Of a stretch of DNA of 64,000 nt, positions 11,748-22,900 are shown piece after piece; positions within the stretch are counted from its first letter, which is position 1; each line of letters begins with the position of its first letter. The notes under the pieces are model-generated. The model saw nothing but the letters and a program-made list of their open reading frames with translations, was not told the origin of the DNA and did no database searches. The DNA lies in contig CM066298.1 of NCBI GenBank assembly GCA_033816765.1, forward strand, positions 620,001-684,000, read 5' to 3'. The translations under genes and the position numbers were made by a program. Origin of the DNA: Nothopassalora personata (lineage: Eukaryota > Ascomycota > Dothideomycetes > Mycosphaerellales > Mycosphaerellaceae).

Positions 11748-14700
11748 AGGGGAAGTTTGACAAATCCGAGAAATTCGGATTCTGCGCGAGTCAGGAATTG
11801 CTCCAGGAAGGGGGAAAATGTGCGAAAAACGCACTTTTTGCGACGGCGGCGACGATATAGACCAGGCACCTTATCTCCGCCGTAATAGCTCAATAGCTCC
11901 CATCTATACGCTTCATTTCCCGCCGCAACAGCCTCCAGGCGGGTCGGCGCCATCGCGATATCATCTCCGACGTGTTTTCACCTCTTTTCGACCACTATGT
12001 TGATCATACCACCACACCCACACCTGGCGCCTTCTCAAGACCACTCGCAATCTCTTCTCTGACCTTTGATTGATACTTCCCGTCGAAACTGTATCGTTCA
12101 CCCTCGTTCCCGTCGCTCTACACCACCAGTTCGAAAATCCTCTTCCTCAACCCCGAGAGGCGGGAGCATTACGTACTCGGCAGCAGGCTTTGAAGGGTCG
12201 CCATCTGCTATATTACCCTGGCTCTAGAGCCTCGTGGGGTTTGTTGGGCGTGGCGGGGGTTGGTTGTGGTGTGGTGAGGTCGGCCCCGGAAAGCAGGACC
12301 TGGGACCAAGATATCGTGGGAACATGGGATACACGGTAGAACTTGGATGTACAGTAATGACAGAAGATTACCTGGTCTGTAGCATGGGCTTGTTTTCAGC
12401 CCTCCATCGTGCGTACAGGGGGACAGGAATGGGGGGAAGGTGTTTGCGGCTCAGGGGTCGAGGCCAGTATTTGAGGTACACGGGCTGGTAAGGGGGTATA
12501 GTACGACTCATATCTTGCTTAGAGAGGTAGCTCTAGGAGCTCTTGTATTTGGTTTGGCTTCAATGGCATGCAGACGAGTGACAACGCCGTAGGTCGATCT
12601 GGGACATTTTCGCCAGCAGGGCATCTTAGGCTGCTATGTACGTACTATGACCATCTATGCGTCCTCCAAGTATCTTTTGGACACGTTGAAGAGCATATTG
12701 TTTATTCCAAGAGTCTCATATATCTCGTCGTGGTACAATACCCCTGGTCTTGATTCCAAGCCAGCCCTCCCGAGCCACAACTTCTGCTGTACTCATGCTG
12801 GAAGGCTGCAAAGTAAATCATCTTGTAGCGCTGAGCGAGTACTCGAAGCTCTGTACTTCAAGTCTATGTATATGGGGTGTTATACATCAATGGGACAGTG
12901 TTGAAGGCGTCTCACTTGCTAACATCAAGAACTCGACGACTAGAGCACCGAATGGCTCCATTTCTTCTCGAGGACTATCATCTGAGTCTCATAAGCTCAG
13001 TGATAGTATCTATGTACTGTGAAATGCTATGTATAGCCCTCACCACCATCCCCTTAAGCAAGCCCGCTCACCACATGTCCCGCTTGGCATCCGCGCTCCG
13101 GAACAACCTCTCGCCGTGGACCCTTCCCTTCCCTCGCACGTCCGTCGCACTCGAGTCCGGAGGCTGGGAGCACGTCAGTGCCCTTCTGCTGCGCCTCCGC
13201 AAGGACCCGCACGCACCCTTCTGAACTGCTGGCAACCAGCCATCCTCATTTTCTGACTGGCCGACTCGCCAACAATAAGACCAAAAGTCGTGCACCAGCT
13301 ATTGTTTCAGAGCTTTTGGTTGCTCCGCGGTTGTCGTGCCACCAGTTTGCGTTGCTAGGAGACGACCACGAGCTTGTGGATTGTGGGTGTACACTGCGTG
13401 GACAGGTGGTGTGGACTTTTGGAGAACCCTGGAGGATGGCTATGAGGCAGGGATTAGAGGGCGGCTGTGGGTGCCTCAGGAGTAAGTGTGCCGATGGAGG
13501 AGGTGGAGAGGAGAGGGTTATGGAGACTGCTTTCACGTTCTGAGGTCGAGATGAGGTTTGGACGCTTGGTCTTGCGCTGAGGGGTGCTGCTGATAAGAGT
13601 GTTAGATGTGGTCTTTGGAGAGAATGATGGCAGTCTATTGCATGCACCTTGTGCTATTGCGATTGACTACGGTTGTCCGTCCGGATTCTGTTGTTGTCTT
13701 TCTCATTGTCAGCCCAATCCCTTACCCAACATAGGCCGGTTGCCATTGCATTGCACCAAAAGTCAGCGCCTCTCTTCATCGACAATACATACATTGGTCA
13801 TCTATACACATCACCGTCCGCCTCCTAAGTATACTTTATCCTTTCTTATTCCTCCTTGTGTGCTGCTGCTGAATTGCGACATCTCGTTGCGGCTGAGAAG
13901 ATCGTGTTGACCTCTGGCTCGTTCCACATGGCCTTGCCCTGATGTGCTGCAAGCCTTGTCGCAACGTCTTGAGCATCACGGCTGAAGCATAGACTTTACA
14001 CTGGAATGCGGACAAGATCATATCAAGGCCAACCTGGACAATTTCTCGTTCCGATCCACCCCTTCCAGGTACTCCTAACCATGCCGGAAGTCTTACAAGG
14101 CAACGGTATCTCGTCCTCTTTGACACGGGTACCCATGTTCTCTATCTTCTGAAAGAGCCTTGAAGCAGCATACCGTCCGCTGATCATGGCACATTGCAAA
14201 AGCCTGCTGGACCGCATCGACATCGAAATCGGATTCGGTATGCTCTCTTGCGACCGACTGTCAGCTTCGCAAGTCATCGACTGCATCGTTGCCAGTCACG
14301 AAGCAGCTGCAAAGGTCAGCGTCGCATGACTTTGGGAGGCTTCGGGGTCGTTGGGACGCTGGCATCGTGAACTCAGCATCGTCACAGACGACATAGGATA
14401 TGAATCGATCGAGCTCCTTTCGGACAGGCCTTCAGCAGTAGATAGAGACATAGACACGGCACATCTCCACTAAGAGCTCGACGTGAAGTCAACACCGATG
14501 CTTGCGGCATCGCCAAGCCCCTGGATCCGGAAGGATGCCGCCCGAAGCCTTGTTTCCTGTCTCAACCTCACCTCTCACGTCGCTAATCATCCATCCTCAT
14601 GTACACAGTTCTCATCACTTTGCAGTGCTTGAAATGTGTACAGAGACATTTGTTACAGAAATTCACTTTCATATTTGTTACTCTGCCCATCTGTCGCTCA

Positions 14701-14856
14701 GGAAAAGTGCCTTCTTCCCGCATTCCTCGCCCGATAAGACATTGCTCGGCAGATTCACATTCCATCCGCGTTTAGCTCGCCTTCATCAAACATGAACACA
14801 AAGGCGTTCCAATTCGACCCAATGCGAAACGCAACCTGGTACCGAAATCCTTCGCA
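11748..14856. other. 3.1-kb stretch with no supported gene, between APN2 and the MAT-linked gene
   Basis: Only short overlapping open frames are present (longest about 130 codons, on opposite strands and mutually antisense). I saw no family motifs, splice-joined frame, HMG box or alpha-box fragment. It may hold long untranslated regions, a non-coding RNA, or eroded idiomorph sequence. Confidence 0.4.
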
Positions 14857-16306
14857 CTAGATACGGTTCAAAGCCGCCGCTTTCTGTGCCGCGTCCATTT
14901 CTTCGGCGTTGAGGAACGTGCCATAGAAGATGGCCAGCTTTTCACGACGTGTCGTGCAGTCTCCGTCTAGCTGGGCCATGAATCGCGCTCTTGCTGCCAT
15001 GGGTGTCTGCTCTCCGAACGCGAAATTCTTAGAGTTCAGCTCTGTCTTCTTCGGCTGAGCCATGACTTGCGACACCACGGCGCTGACGCCAGGCACTGAC
15101 GTGGTCTTCGCCACCAGATCACGTTTGTTTGGTGGCTGTTTGAGATTAGCGCAAGCAAAACGAAACGGCATGTGTGCTCACCATTTGGGTTTGAGCAACC
15201 TCTGGGTTCGCGGAGTGCTGCACAATTGTCAGTGAAATTACGTTCAAGCTCTAGTGGGTATTGCTTACCTCGACAATATCGCTGACTATAGCTTCAACTT
15301 TCTGCCGACGTCGCTCTGCGATCAGAAGACCTTGGTGCGGGAATAACTGCGTGGTGCTCGGCTGCAGTCCTTCATGCTCGGTGACCAGTTTCTTGATGAT
15401 TGGAGAGTTCTTTGCGAGCGGAAGCGGCCGACACCAGCTCTGCCACGGGAGATACGGCTCACCAAGCGCTGGGTCGACGGGGGTCGATACGGTGGCTTCA
15501 TGCTGTAGCTTTCCCAACCTCTCCATGCCCTTTTCCCACTTGTCGTACACCTTTGCGAACTCAAGAGCCTCTTTGATGGTGGAGACTGCGAAGTTGAAGA
15601 ATTGCTTTCGAGTGCGAGCATCGTCGAAGAGCTCTGGATGCTCCTTAAGTCGCGCTACCATCGGCTTCACCACAGCGATGTCGGCGATCAACTGCTCGAG
15701 AACTTCTTCTGGCGTCTTTTCGTAGTCGTTGATGCCGCGGGACTCGAGATCCATCATCGTCTCCTTGTCGATACCCCCGCGATGGCCGATGTAATACTGT
15801 ACGTCATCGGCAATCCACTGAAGCATCTGGCCAACTCCCACCAGGTAGTCTGGATCGCATTGAACCACTCCATCAGGGTGGCCAGCTTCATCTGCACGAG
15901 TCAGTGTGCGACCGCCCGAGCAAGTATGCTGGATACATACCAAGACTTTCACCTTCATCTCCGCACTCCTCCGCGTGGGACACGACATCGCTGGGCGGTT
16001 TGCGGAGCTCTTCGACCGGCTTTGGAACCGTGAAGCGGTCTGGGAAGTTTGCCAGAAGGCTATCCATGGCTGGCGATGTGATGCGTTCTGCGCGTACTTC
16101 GAGGGTGTTGGTGGTGAAGAAGTGGCGGACTGAGCGTGGCGGGCCCGAGACGGGCTTGGCACAGTCGAGAGGGCATGATGTTTAAGCGAGTGGACTTCAT
16201 GTGTTTTACCTTTCGCGCGAACCTTCATTACGTGCAGGGGGGTTGCGTTTCCCAGCCACCCGCCTTTCGTAGAGTTATCCTTCAAGTCTCGTTCTGAAAC
16301 TTCCAT
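14857..16306 (-). CDS. Unrecognised five-exon gene head-to-head with MAT1-1-1
   Basis: Five exons keep one frame: 16306-16210, 16129-15941, 15891-15269, 15217-15182 (a 36-bp mini-exon) and 15135-14857, giving 407 aa. Introns of 80, 49, 51 and 46 bp have GT..AG ends. The start at 16306 is supported because the first intron restores the frame found in exon 2 (KVRAKV-RHFFTTNTLEV). The protein is soluble, mostly charged alpha-helix, without signal peptide or membrane segment; DYLVGVGQMLQWIADDVQYY and FFNFAVSTIKEALEFAKVYD are typical stretches. I do not recognise a domain. Its place between APN2 and MAT1-1-1 matches accessory MAT genes reported in Mycosphaerellaceae (MAT1-1-10 / MAT1-2-12 in the revised nomenclature). 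That match is by position only. Confidence 0.7.
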
Positions 16307-16405
16307 TCCAAGACATCCCTTTCAAGCTCGCGCATACCGCATTCGCACATCCCTTTGTTATCACCCTTTCACCACACCCAAACAATCGGAGCCACTACCG
16401 CCGAC
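16307..16405. promoter_or_regulatory. 99-bp divergent promoter shared by MAT1-1-1 and its neighbour
   Basis: Only 99 bp separate the two start codons. The strip is pyrimidine-rich on the plus strand and has repeated ACATCCCTTT / TCACCCTTTC words (about 16313-16373), suggesting shared control. Confidence 0.5.
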
Positions 16406-17729
16406 ATGGATACCAACACAATGGCAGACAAGTTCCGAACCTTCCTCGAGGGTTGCGACGAGGCAATGGCCAGTCAAATCATCGGCGTCCTGCAGCAAGC
16501 TGGAAGACACATCGTGCCTAGCACAGCATCCGGCATGACTGCTCGTCGCTCCGCTGTAGCGAAGACCGAGAAGAAGCAGCGCAAGAAGACGAAATCTGAC
16601 CCATTGGCTCTCGGGCCAAAGAGACCACTCAACTCCTGGATGGCATTCCGCAGTAAGTGTCTCGCTTCCATGATGTTGAAATGCACTGACGCACCACAGA
16701 GTTCTACAATGCAATGCTCAGAGGGCACACTCAGAAAGCGATCTCCAAGGCCTTGACGATCCTGTGGCGTGCCGATCCCTTCGAGGCCAAGTGGTAAGCC
16801 GGCTTCCCTATCAGGCTCTCTCATTACTGACATCCTACAGGGCCATTCTCGCCAAGGCATACAGTGTCTTGCGTGGTTGCCGCGAGAAGAAAGATGCTCC
16901 GCTTGACACGTTCTTCGTCTTCTGCGCACCACTCATCGGCGTCATTCCGCCAGAAGATTATCTGCAGTGGATGGGATGGCAGATGGGTCCGCCACTCGAG
17001 GGCGACCTGGTATGTCATCGTCATGAATACCATTTGCGCCTTCAAATGCTAATATGCCCTCAGGAGAAGACGCCGCAGCTCATCCGCCTCTTCACCCCAA
17101 ACCTCGACACCTTTCCTGAGAAGTACACGATGACCACACTCAGTGCGGACGACCTGGTCAACCACTGCTACACTCTGGGCTATGTCGTTGCCAGCAACGA
17201 TGGCTCACCGAACGCGAGCACCCAGGGCTCACTCACCATGGTCTCCAAGCCAACTGCCATCACGACCAACGACAAGGACGAGACCACACACATGACATCT
17301 TCCGCTCAGACGAACACCACCCTCGCCTTCACTGCAGACACGCCCAGCAGCAGCACGAACGAAGGCTTCCAGTATGGTCTTTTCGGCCAGCTCGCCGATT
17401 CTCCATCCTCACCGACCAACAATGCCGATCCTTCACCACTCATGGCCGCACCAGCAGCCGGTCAGGTAACACTCGAGCAGGCGACCACTGCCCTGGAGCA
17501 GTCTGGCGCCGAGTACCCGTACAACAGCCTCTTCGATCCAACCAGCCAGTTCGAAGTCAGCTTCAACCCTGCTGCCCCGAACACCGCAGTCGAGGACGAT
17601 GGGCGCTGGGATGCCTTCGACCCCAACACGTTGATGGCACAGAACGAAGGAGGCGAGATGAGCTTCTCACACGACGAGATGCTGAATGTGCGCTGGGAGG
17701 ACTTCATCAACGATGACCGCATGTTCTAG
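16406..17729 (+). CDS. MAT1-1-1: Mating-type protein MAT1-1-1 (alpha-box transcription factor)
   Basis: Four exons: 16406-16652, 16700-16793, 16841-17009 and 17064-17729, giving 391 aa. The alpha box spans about residues 72-160: KRPLNSWMAFR, then FYNAMLRGHTQKAISKALT, ILWRADPFEAKWAILAKAYS, APLDTFF and IGVIPPEDYLQWMGW. The first two introns fall inside the alpha box, as is usual in this family. The C-terminal half is Ser/Thr/Pro- and acid-rich, like an activation region, and ends in NVRWEDFINDD. The start is the first ATG in frame (MDTNTMADKF). The protein is a nuclear regulator of alpha-type mating identity. Intron 3 (17010-17063) is 54 bp, in phase and without a stop, so retention would add 18 residues; its GTATGT, TGCTAAT and CAG signals favour splicing. 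Confidence 0.93.
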
Positions 17730-18168
17730 ACAGTGCGCGCATCACGACACCGAACACGAACCGGCAGTGCCCTGTGTGGGACCATCATCTTCGCCCTTGC
17801 GGCTGAAGAAGAAGGACCCTGCTCGTCATTGTCTCGAAAGCGAGTCTGCTGCTTTACTCTTTGGGATGGACATAGTTGCTCTGCACGATCAAGCCATCGC
17901 TTGACACATGATACCCGCTCGTGGCGGCTGCGCTTGTTTTTGTTGTTTTTAGATAGCACTAATTGTAAATTGTTTGTCGATACAACTTCCCAATCTCCAT
18001 CGTAACTCTTGACTCAAACGTGGCTGTCCGTCTGGTGGCACCTTCTTGTTCGAAACTCCTCTCGTCACCAAGGCCCTTCGGTTCTTGCTCAGATTGTGGC
18101 GTTCCTGAGCTTTCAGCATTCCCTCAGCGGCCTTGACCTTGCGCTCGACTACCCGCTTTCAGTGCTTG
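17730..18168. other. 3' flank of MAT1-1-1
   Basis: No gene is visible. T-rich sequence near 17935-17960 could belong to the 3' untranslated region. Confidence 0.4.
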
Positions 18169-18690
18169 TCACATTATATCAACGCTAAAGGCGGGTGCTA
18201 ATAACTCAGAGGACTGCTCCACTGCTGGCCTCTGTATGCAACGACCATCAGAGAGCATACGGATCTCCACTTCGTTCGGCTTAGCGTTCGTGACGAGGGA
18301 CCTTTCGAAAACTTGCTCCCTAGAAGCTGGCAATCCAAATCCTGGAAGCCATACCGCGGTCAAAGAGCACCGCTGAGCTTGTGTAAAGCCATCGGCTTCG
18401 CTACATATATGTCAGCAATCTTTGTGGCACTTGGTAGGTCCGCACCAACTCACTTGGAGATACTCTGCAATCAGCCTCGATCAAAGAGCGCATATTCACG
18501 CGAGTCAGTACTCGCCTCCTGGCGGATCTTCTGTGCAGACGCATTACTTTCCATAACGCGCTGCAGCTTCGCAGTAGTCCTGTTGAACACTCGAGCGATA
18601 GTAAGATCTTGTAGGTCATTCTCGGTCTCTCATTCGTCGCGGAAGAAGTCGCGGACTAGCATGATTTGTTCCGTGTTCATCTGCTAAGAT
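18169..18690 (-). pseudogene. Decayed gene of unknown function beside MAT1-1-1
   Basis: On the minus strand a frame starting near 18680 (MNTEQIMLVRDFFRDE) continues past a TGA into a clearly protein-like stretch: TENDLQDLTIARVFNRTTAK, then LQRVMESNASAQKIRQEAST and EYALFDRG. Another stop follows. Downstream, a GTGAGT..TAG pair could be an intron, and a second frame (18363-18169) begins. I do not recognise the family. Stops in otherwise amphipathic, charged sequence point to a pseudogene. Confidence 0.3.
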
Positions 18691-18919
18691 GCATCAAGGT
18701 ATATGCAGCGCTGATGCTCCACGGGTTTGAAATCTGAAGTCCAATTGGAATCCTCATCCTGTCTCCAGCGTGAGGTGAGCTAGATCATCGACATCATCAG
18801 CATGCCGAGAAAGAGCCCTTTTGCCTGCATTTGCGCCAGCTTCAGATCAAACTGCCGATGGCGCCTGACAGATTGCTCTGAGACTCAGACTTCCTTTATT
18901 CGAAGATTTCTGCAACCGT

Positions 18920-21110
18920 GGAATGCTTCAACTGAGAAGTCAGATCGTCAATATACCACGCCCTCACCACTACCGTCGAAAGTCTGACTTCCAAGGAGAG
19001 TGGCGAGGTCGACGCGATGCCGACGACAAGCATCTCGTCGAGGCTATCAGACGCTTTGTCAACTGTAATCCGCGCCGTAATAGAACGCTCCAACAGGAGC
19101 GACACCTCGTGAAAGTACGACGTCTCTTATCAGCACTATCGACAGACTTGTCGCTGAAGAGAGTGGCGAGATCGGCGCACCGAGAGCTACTGCAATGGCA
19201 CTGCACTCGTCGTGATGATTTCTAGCAATGGAGAAAGAAAATTATCAGGGCTGTCAGACGTCTCATCAAGTGGGACCCTCTTAACAACGGAATGCTTCAA
19301 CAGGACGATAGATTATCAACGTACCACATCGCTCGCTGGCGCCATCGACAGTCCCACTTTGCGGAAAGTAAGAGGAAGGCGTGCTAACAAATGCCATGGG
19401 GCTGAACTTCACCATGGCTCTCAGCAGAAGCTTATCGTTAAGGGCTTCCACAAAAAGGGATAGCTTCGAGAAAGCATATCTTCCATATATCACGCCGCTC
19501 ACCAATTCCATCGACAATCTGGCTTTTATGGAGTGCGACGAGAGTAGCGCGCTGAATCCCACCGATCAAACGGGCTTCAACATGTCCCGGACAAAAGCAT
19601 AATACCTGCGGCACAAGTCTGACGGGCGTAGAATCGATCGGGACGGCCGCAATTATGAAAGGCTGGGGGCGAAAGCGACATATCTTACACACCCGGCGTC
19701 GCTCGCCGACAGTTTGGCCTTTGCATGGGGTCGGGAGAGCGGCGCGCCGAGTCCTACTAATCAGACGGGCCTCATAATATCCTTGGAAAACAGCTCAGTG
19801 CCTCTGGGCACAAGTCTGTCAGACGTTCAGTCGATTGAGTTTGGTGTCGGTTGAACGCTTCAACAGAAGCGACAGATCTTGAACGTATCGCGCCCTCATC
19901 AACATCAAGAACGCTTCGATTTCTAAGGAAAGTGGAGAGTGCACTTACGTCTATTGTCATGTGAAGAGAATTCTCCACAACTATGCACCAAAGCTCGCTA
20001 TCAAGGCTGTGAGAACTTCGTTCGACTGGAACTTTCGCAACAATGTGACGCTTCAACGCAAGCGACAGATCTTCAACATACCACGCCTCATGCCAAAGCG
20101 TATACAGTCCAACTCCCAAGGAGAGCTGAGAGAGCGGCGCTTGAATCCACTATCATGTAGAGCACCCTTCGCCACAAAGTCTTACGAGAGTCCATCATCA
20201 AGTCTACCAGACATGGAATTCCACGATCAGAGAATTTGCAACAATTTGATGGTTCAACAGAGGCGATGGATCTTCAAAATACCACGCCTCTCTTCGTATC
20301 CTCGACAGTTCAATTCCCAAGAAGACTGACAAGGGTGACGAACTGAGGCCTACTGCTGAGGATTGCATGTCACCGTTTTACTGAATGAAGGCTCATCTTC
20401 TTCGGTGAGTTCGCTCAACGTTCGTTCGACTGGAACTTTCGCAGCGAAGAGAATCACGCCTCCTCAGGAGCTCCCGGCCTTTGACGTACCACACCGCTTA
20501 TCAATACCGCCGACAGTGTAACTTTGACGGAGAGAGCGAGGACGCGGCCCGCCGCCATCTCTTCACAATGAGAGCGCATCTCGTACCCAGCTCATTTTCT
20601 TTGGAGAGAAGTTCGTCATCAGTGCAATCCCTGAGAGTGTTGGAGCAAAGGGAGAACGTGGTTCAACAGAAGTGATAGGCCCTTGAACGTACCAAGTCGC
20701 TCACCAGCACCATCGCCAAGTCAACATTTGAGGAGAGCAAGAGAGGGTAGCATTATTGATGTCTGCTTCCAGACGGAAGGCACATCACATTCTTTGCCAA
20801 CCACAGCTCATCGCCTTGAGAGGCAAGTCTGCCACGTTCGAGCTTCGCGGCGAAGGCGTCAACACTCTAGCAGGTCCAGCAGGTCTCCGACTTACCACCC
20901 CGATCGCTAGAACCATCGACAGTCCAGTGTAGATCTTGTGAACCGTGCCGCGAACTGACGTCCGCTGCCACATGGAATGCAACACGCCGTGATTGTGAGC
21001 GGAATACCATTACGTTCAGACAAGTCTTCCAGACGTTCTTTCTACTGCATCAGCAGGAGCGGCTGACCTACAACTTAACGCGGCGCCCATCAGCACCATT
21101 AAGATTGCTT
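18920..21110. repeat. Degenerate tandem array of ~195-bp units
   Basis: A conserved core recurs 12 times, roughly (plus strand) CTTCAACAGAAGCGACAG, then ATCTTCAACGTACCACGCC, then GCTCACCAGCACCATCGACA. The TACCACGCC-like anchor lies near 18957, 19117, 19322, 19491, 19688, 19889, 20081, 20281, 20489, 20690, 20895 and 21074, giving spacings of about 160-208 bp (mean about 192). A second anchor (TTCGTTCGACTGGAACTTT) recurs in about half of the units. Units differ by many substitutions and small indels, so the array is old. It is not clearly RIP-mutated, and no long open frame spans units. Confidence 0.65.
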
Positions 21111-21829
21111 CTTATATGGATGGCTGTGGCGAGCGGCGCAGAGAGGTCGACTTCTGAAGGAGAATGCGCTGTACTACTATTCAGGAGCAGAGCTTAGTAC
21201 CTTGAGCGACGTCTGTCGGATTTTTCTTTCCACTCGAACTTTTGCAGCAATGATACCGAGAAGCACGCTCTAGCAGAAGTAAGAAAAGGGCGCTTCGAAT
21301 CGTCTTTCAGGTCAAGCTCAGTATTGTTGTTCAGCGCACTCCTGAATTCAGAATTTCAAGCCGGCTGACACATGTGCTGCGGCATTGCTTTGTCGGGACA
21401 TTCGTTCAGACAATTCAAGGCAGAACGCCCTGCCAGAGAAGGCGGCAGACATGGCTTTGTGAGTATCGGTTGATTCTCATGTAACCAGGATCTCCTTTTC
21501 CATCTCAAGCAAGCAAGATCCCAACGTCCATCAACACGACCGAATAGCTCCTCGCCATCAGCAGGGTCCAGCCGACGCTGTCTTCATATTATTCAAAATG
21601 CAACAACCTCGTCGGATGAGCTCTCGCTGCACTCACTCTGTCAATTGCCCTGCGACTGTACATAAACTTAATTCGAGTAGTTCCCCCCCCCCCCCCCCCA
21701 CAATCGCTCCTTGGATCGATGCTGTGGTAGCAAAACCCACCACCTGGACCCTCGGCCCACTCATGAAACTCCCTCATCGTCGTCTTCAAGGCCATCTCCC
21801 CGATCGCCACGAAGGTGTAGAACTTTCCG
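21111..21829. other. Flank of the array, with a partial unit and a C17 run
   Basis: A fragment of the second array anchor (TTTCCACTCGAACTTTTGCA) is at about 21229-21248. A run of 17 C bases is at 21683-21699. No gene is supported here. Confidence 0.4.
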
Positions 21830-22900
21830 CCGCCGGCTACCACAGATTCGGCAAACGCGATGCTCCTTTCATCGCCTCGATCTTCATGGACTGGCATGGA
21901 GAAGTTGTGCTTCCACCCTCTCAGGTTCGATGGCTGGCGGCCAACCAGAGCATGATTCTTCAATCTATGAGGCTCTGCAATACGCAACGCAGTTTAAGGA
22001 GATGAGTCTTGGAGCCTCCACGATTTCCCAGCCGTGGCATATCGAAGTCCTGAACAAAATGGTCTGGATCTATGGATAGAGTACATTTACGATGTAATCT
22101 CGAAGGCTATGGACCGCAGCCGGGAATAAACTACGATGAGGTCGTCTCGAACAACGCATACAAGCTGCAAGACGTCCTCATCGAGACTGATGCACGTATG
22201 TTGTACAACCTCCCACCAGCCGACAACAAAGACTTTTTGGCGAACGTCCGCATTTTCGTCCGCAACCTAGCTCTCACCAACCAGCTCGTCAGGATGTTGC
22301 CCGACATGTTCGAACGGATCCCCGGCCGCTGACTCTCTCGCCACCTGCGAAGATCGAAGAACAACTCCGTCAAGTACATCGGACCAGTAGTGAGAGTAGC
22401 AATGTTCAACGAGGTCCCGGCAAAAGTAACTCTATGAGAAGTCTTCGCCAAAATAGCCAGTAGAAGCAAATGAAATGCCGACCACGATACCTCCAGTATC
22501 GCCTCTTTACAGCCCACCTTGTCGCCGTCGAGACCTTCCTTCACACCTTCGTCAGCACGTTCGTCGACATCTTCGCCTCCTCCCTGGAAGTGATCACCGA
22601 GCTGATAGCGGAAGCAGAGCATCCCTCGACAACGGCATCTGGACCAGACGCGCCATTAAGAAGCTCGTTAAGCCGACTCACAGTATGTGAGAGGATGTGG
22701 CTCCGCACTTCCAAGGCCAGGGGTCTGGCTCGAGTCATCACGAACCCTAGAGGAGTCGTTCTTCCCTCTGGCCAGCACCTTCCCAATGGCACGAAAGTCG
22801 GTATCGCAGGCCTGGCCCAGCAAACAGATGAGAGCTTGTACTCCAACGCCCTGACCTCAGACGCTTTCCGATTCTGTCATGACCGATCTGGTAAACGGCC
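21830..22900 (+). pseudogene. Cytochrome P450 pseudogene
   Basis: Fragments of a fungal P450 lie in order but in different plus-strand frames. They are GYHRFGKRDAPF with EVVLPPSQVRWLAANQ (about 21835-21955, an N-terminal region seen in many fungal P450s), IYEALQYATQF and ISQPWHIEVLNKM (about 21960-22070), FVRNLALTNQLVRMLPDMFE (about 22255-22315), KNNSVKYIGPVV (about 22350-22390), and ARVITNPRGVVLPSGQHLPN with DAFRF (about 22730-22875), which resembles the strand following the ExxR helix. Frameshifts and stops separate them. No FxxGxRxCxG haem-binding loop was found downstream, so the gene is also 3'-truncated. No functional enzyme can be made. Confidence 0.6.

Noticed and set aside
13246..14286. 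Open frames of 87-133 codons on both strands between APN2 and the MAT-linked gene
   Set aside because: Mutually antisense, low complexity, no motifs and no matching splice partners.
21683..21699. Run of 17 C bases, and a 12-G run near 39300-39311
   Set aside because: Ordinary homopolymer tracts and common assembly trouble spots; no functional claim can be made.
21589..21987. 132-codon minus-strand open frame
   Set aside because: It is antisense to the P450-like block (VVLPPSQVRWLAANQ) and has no motif of its own.
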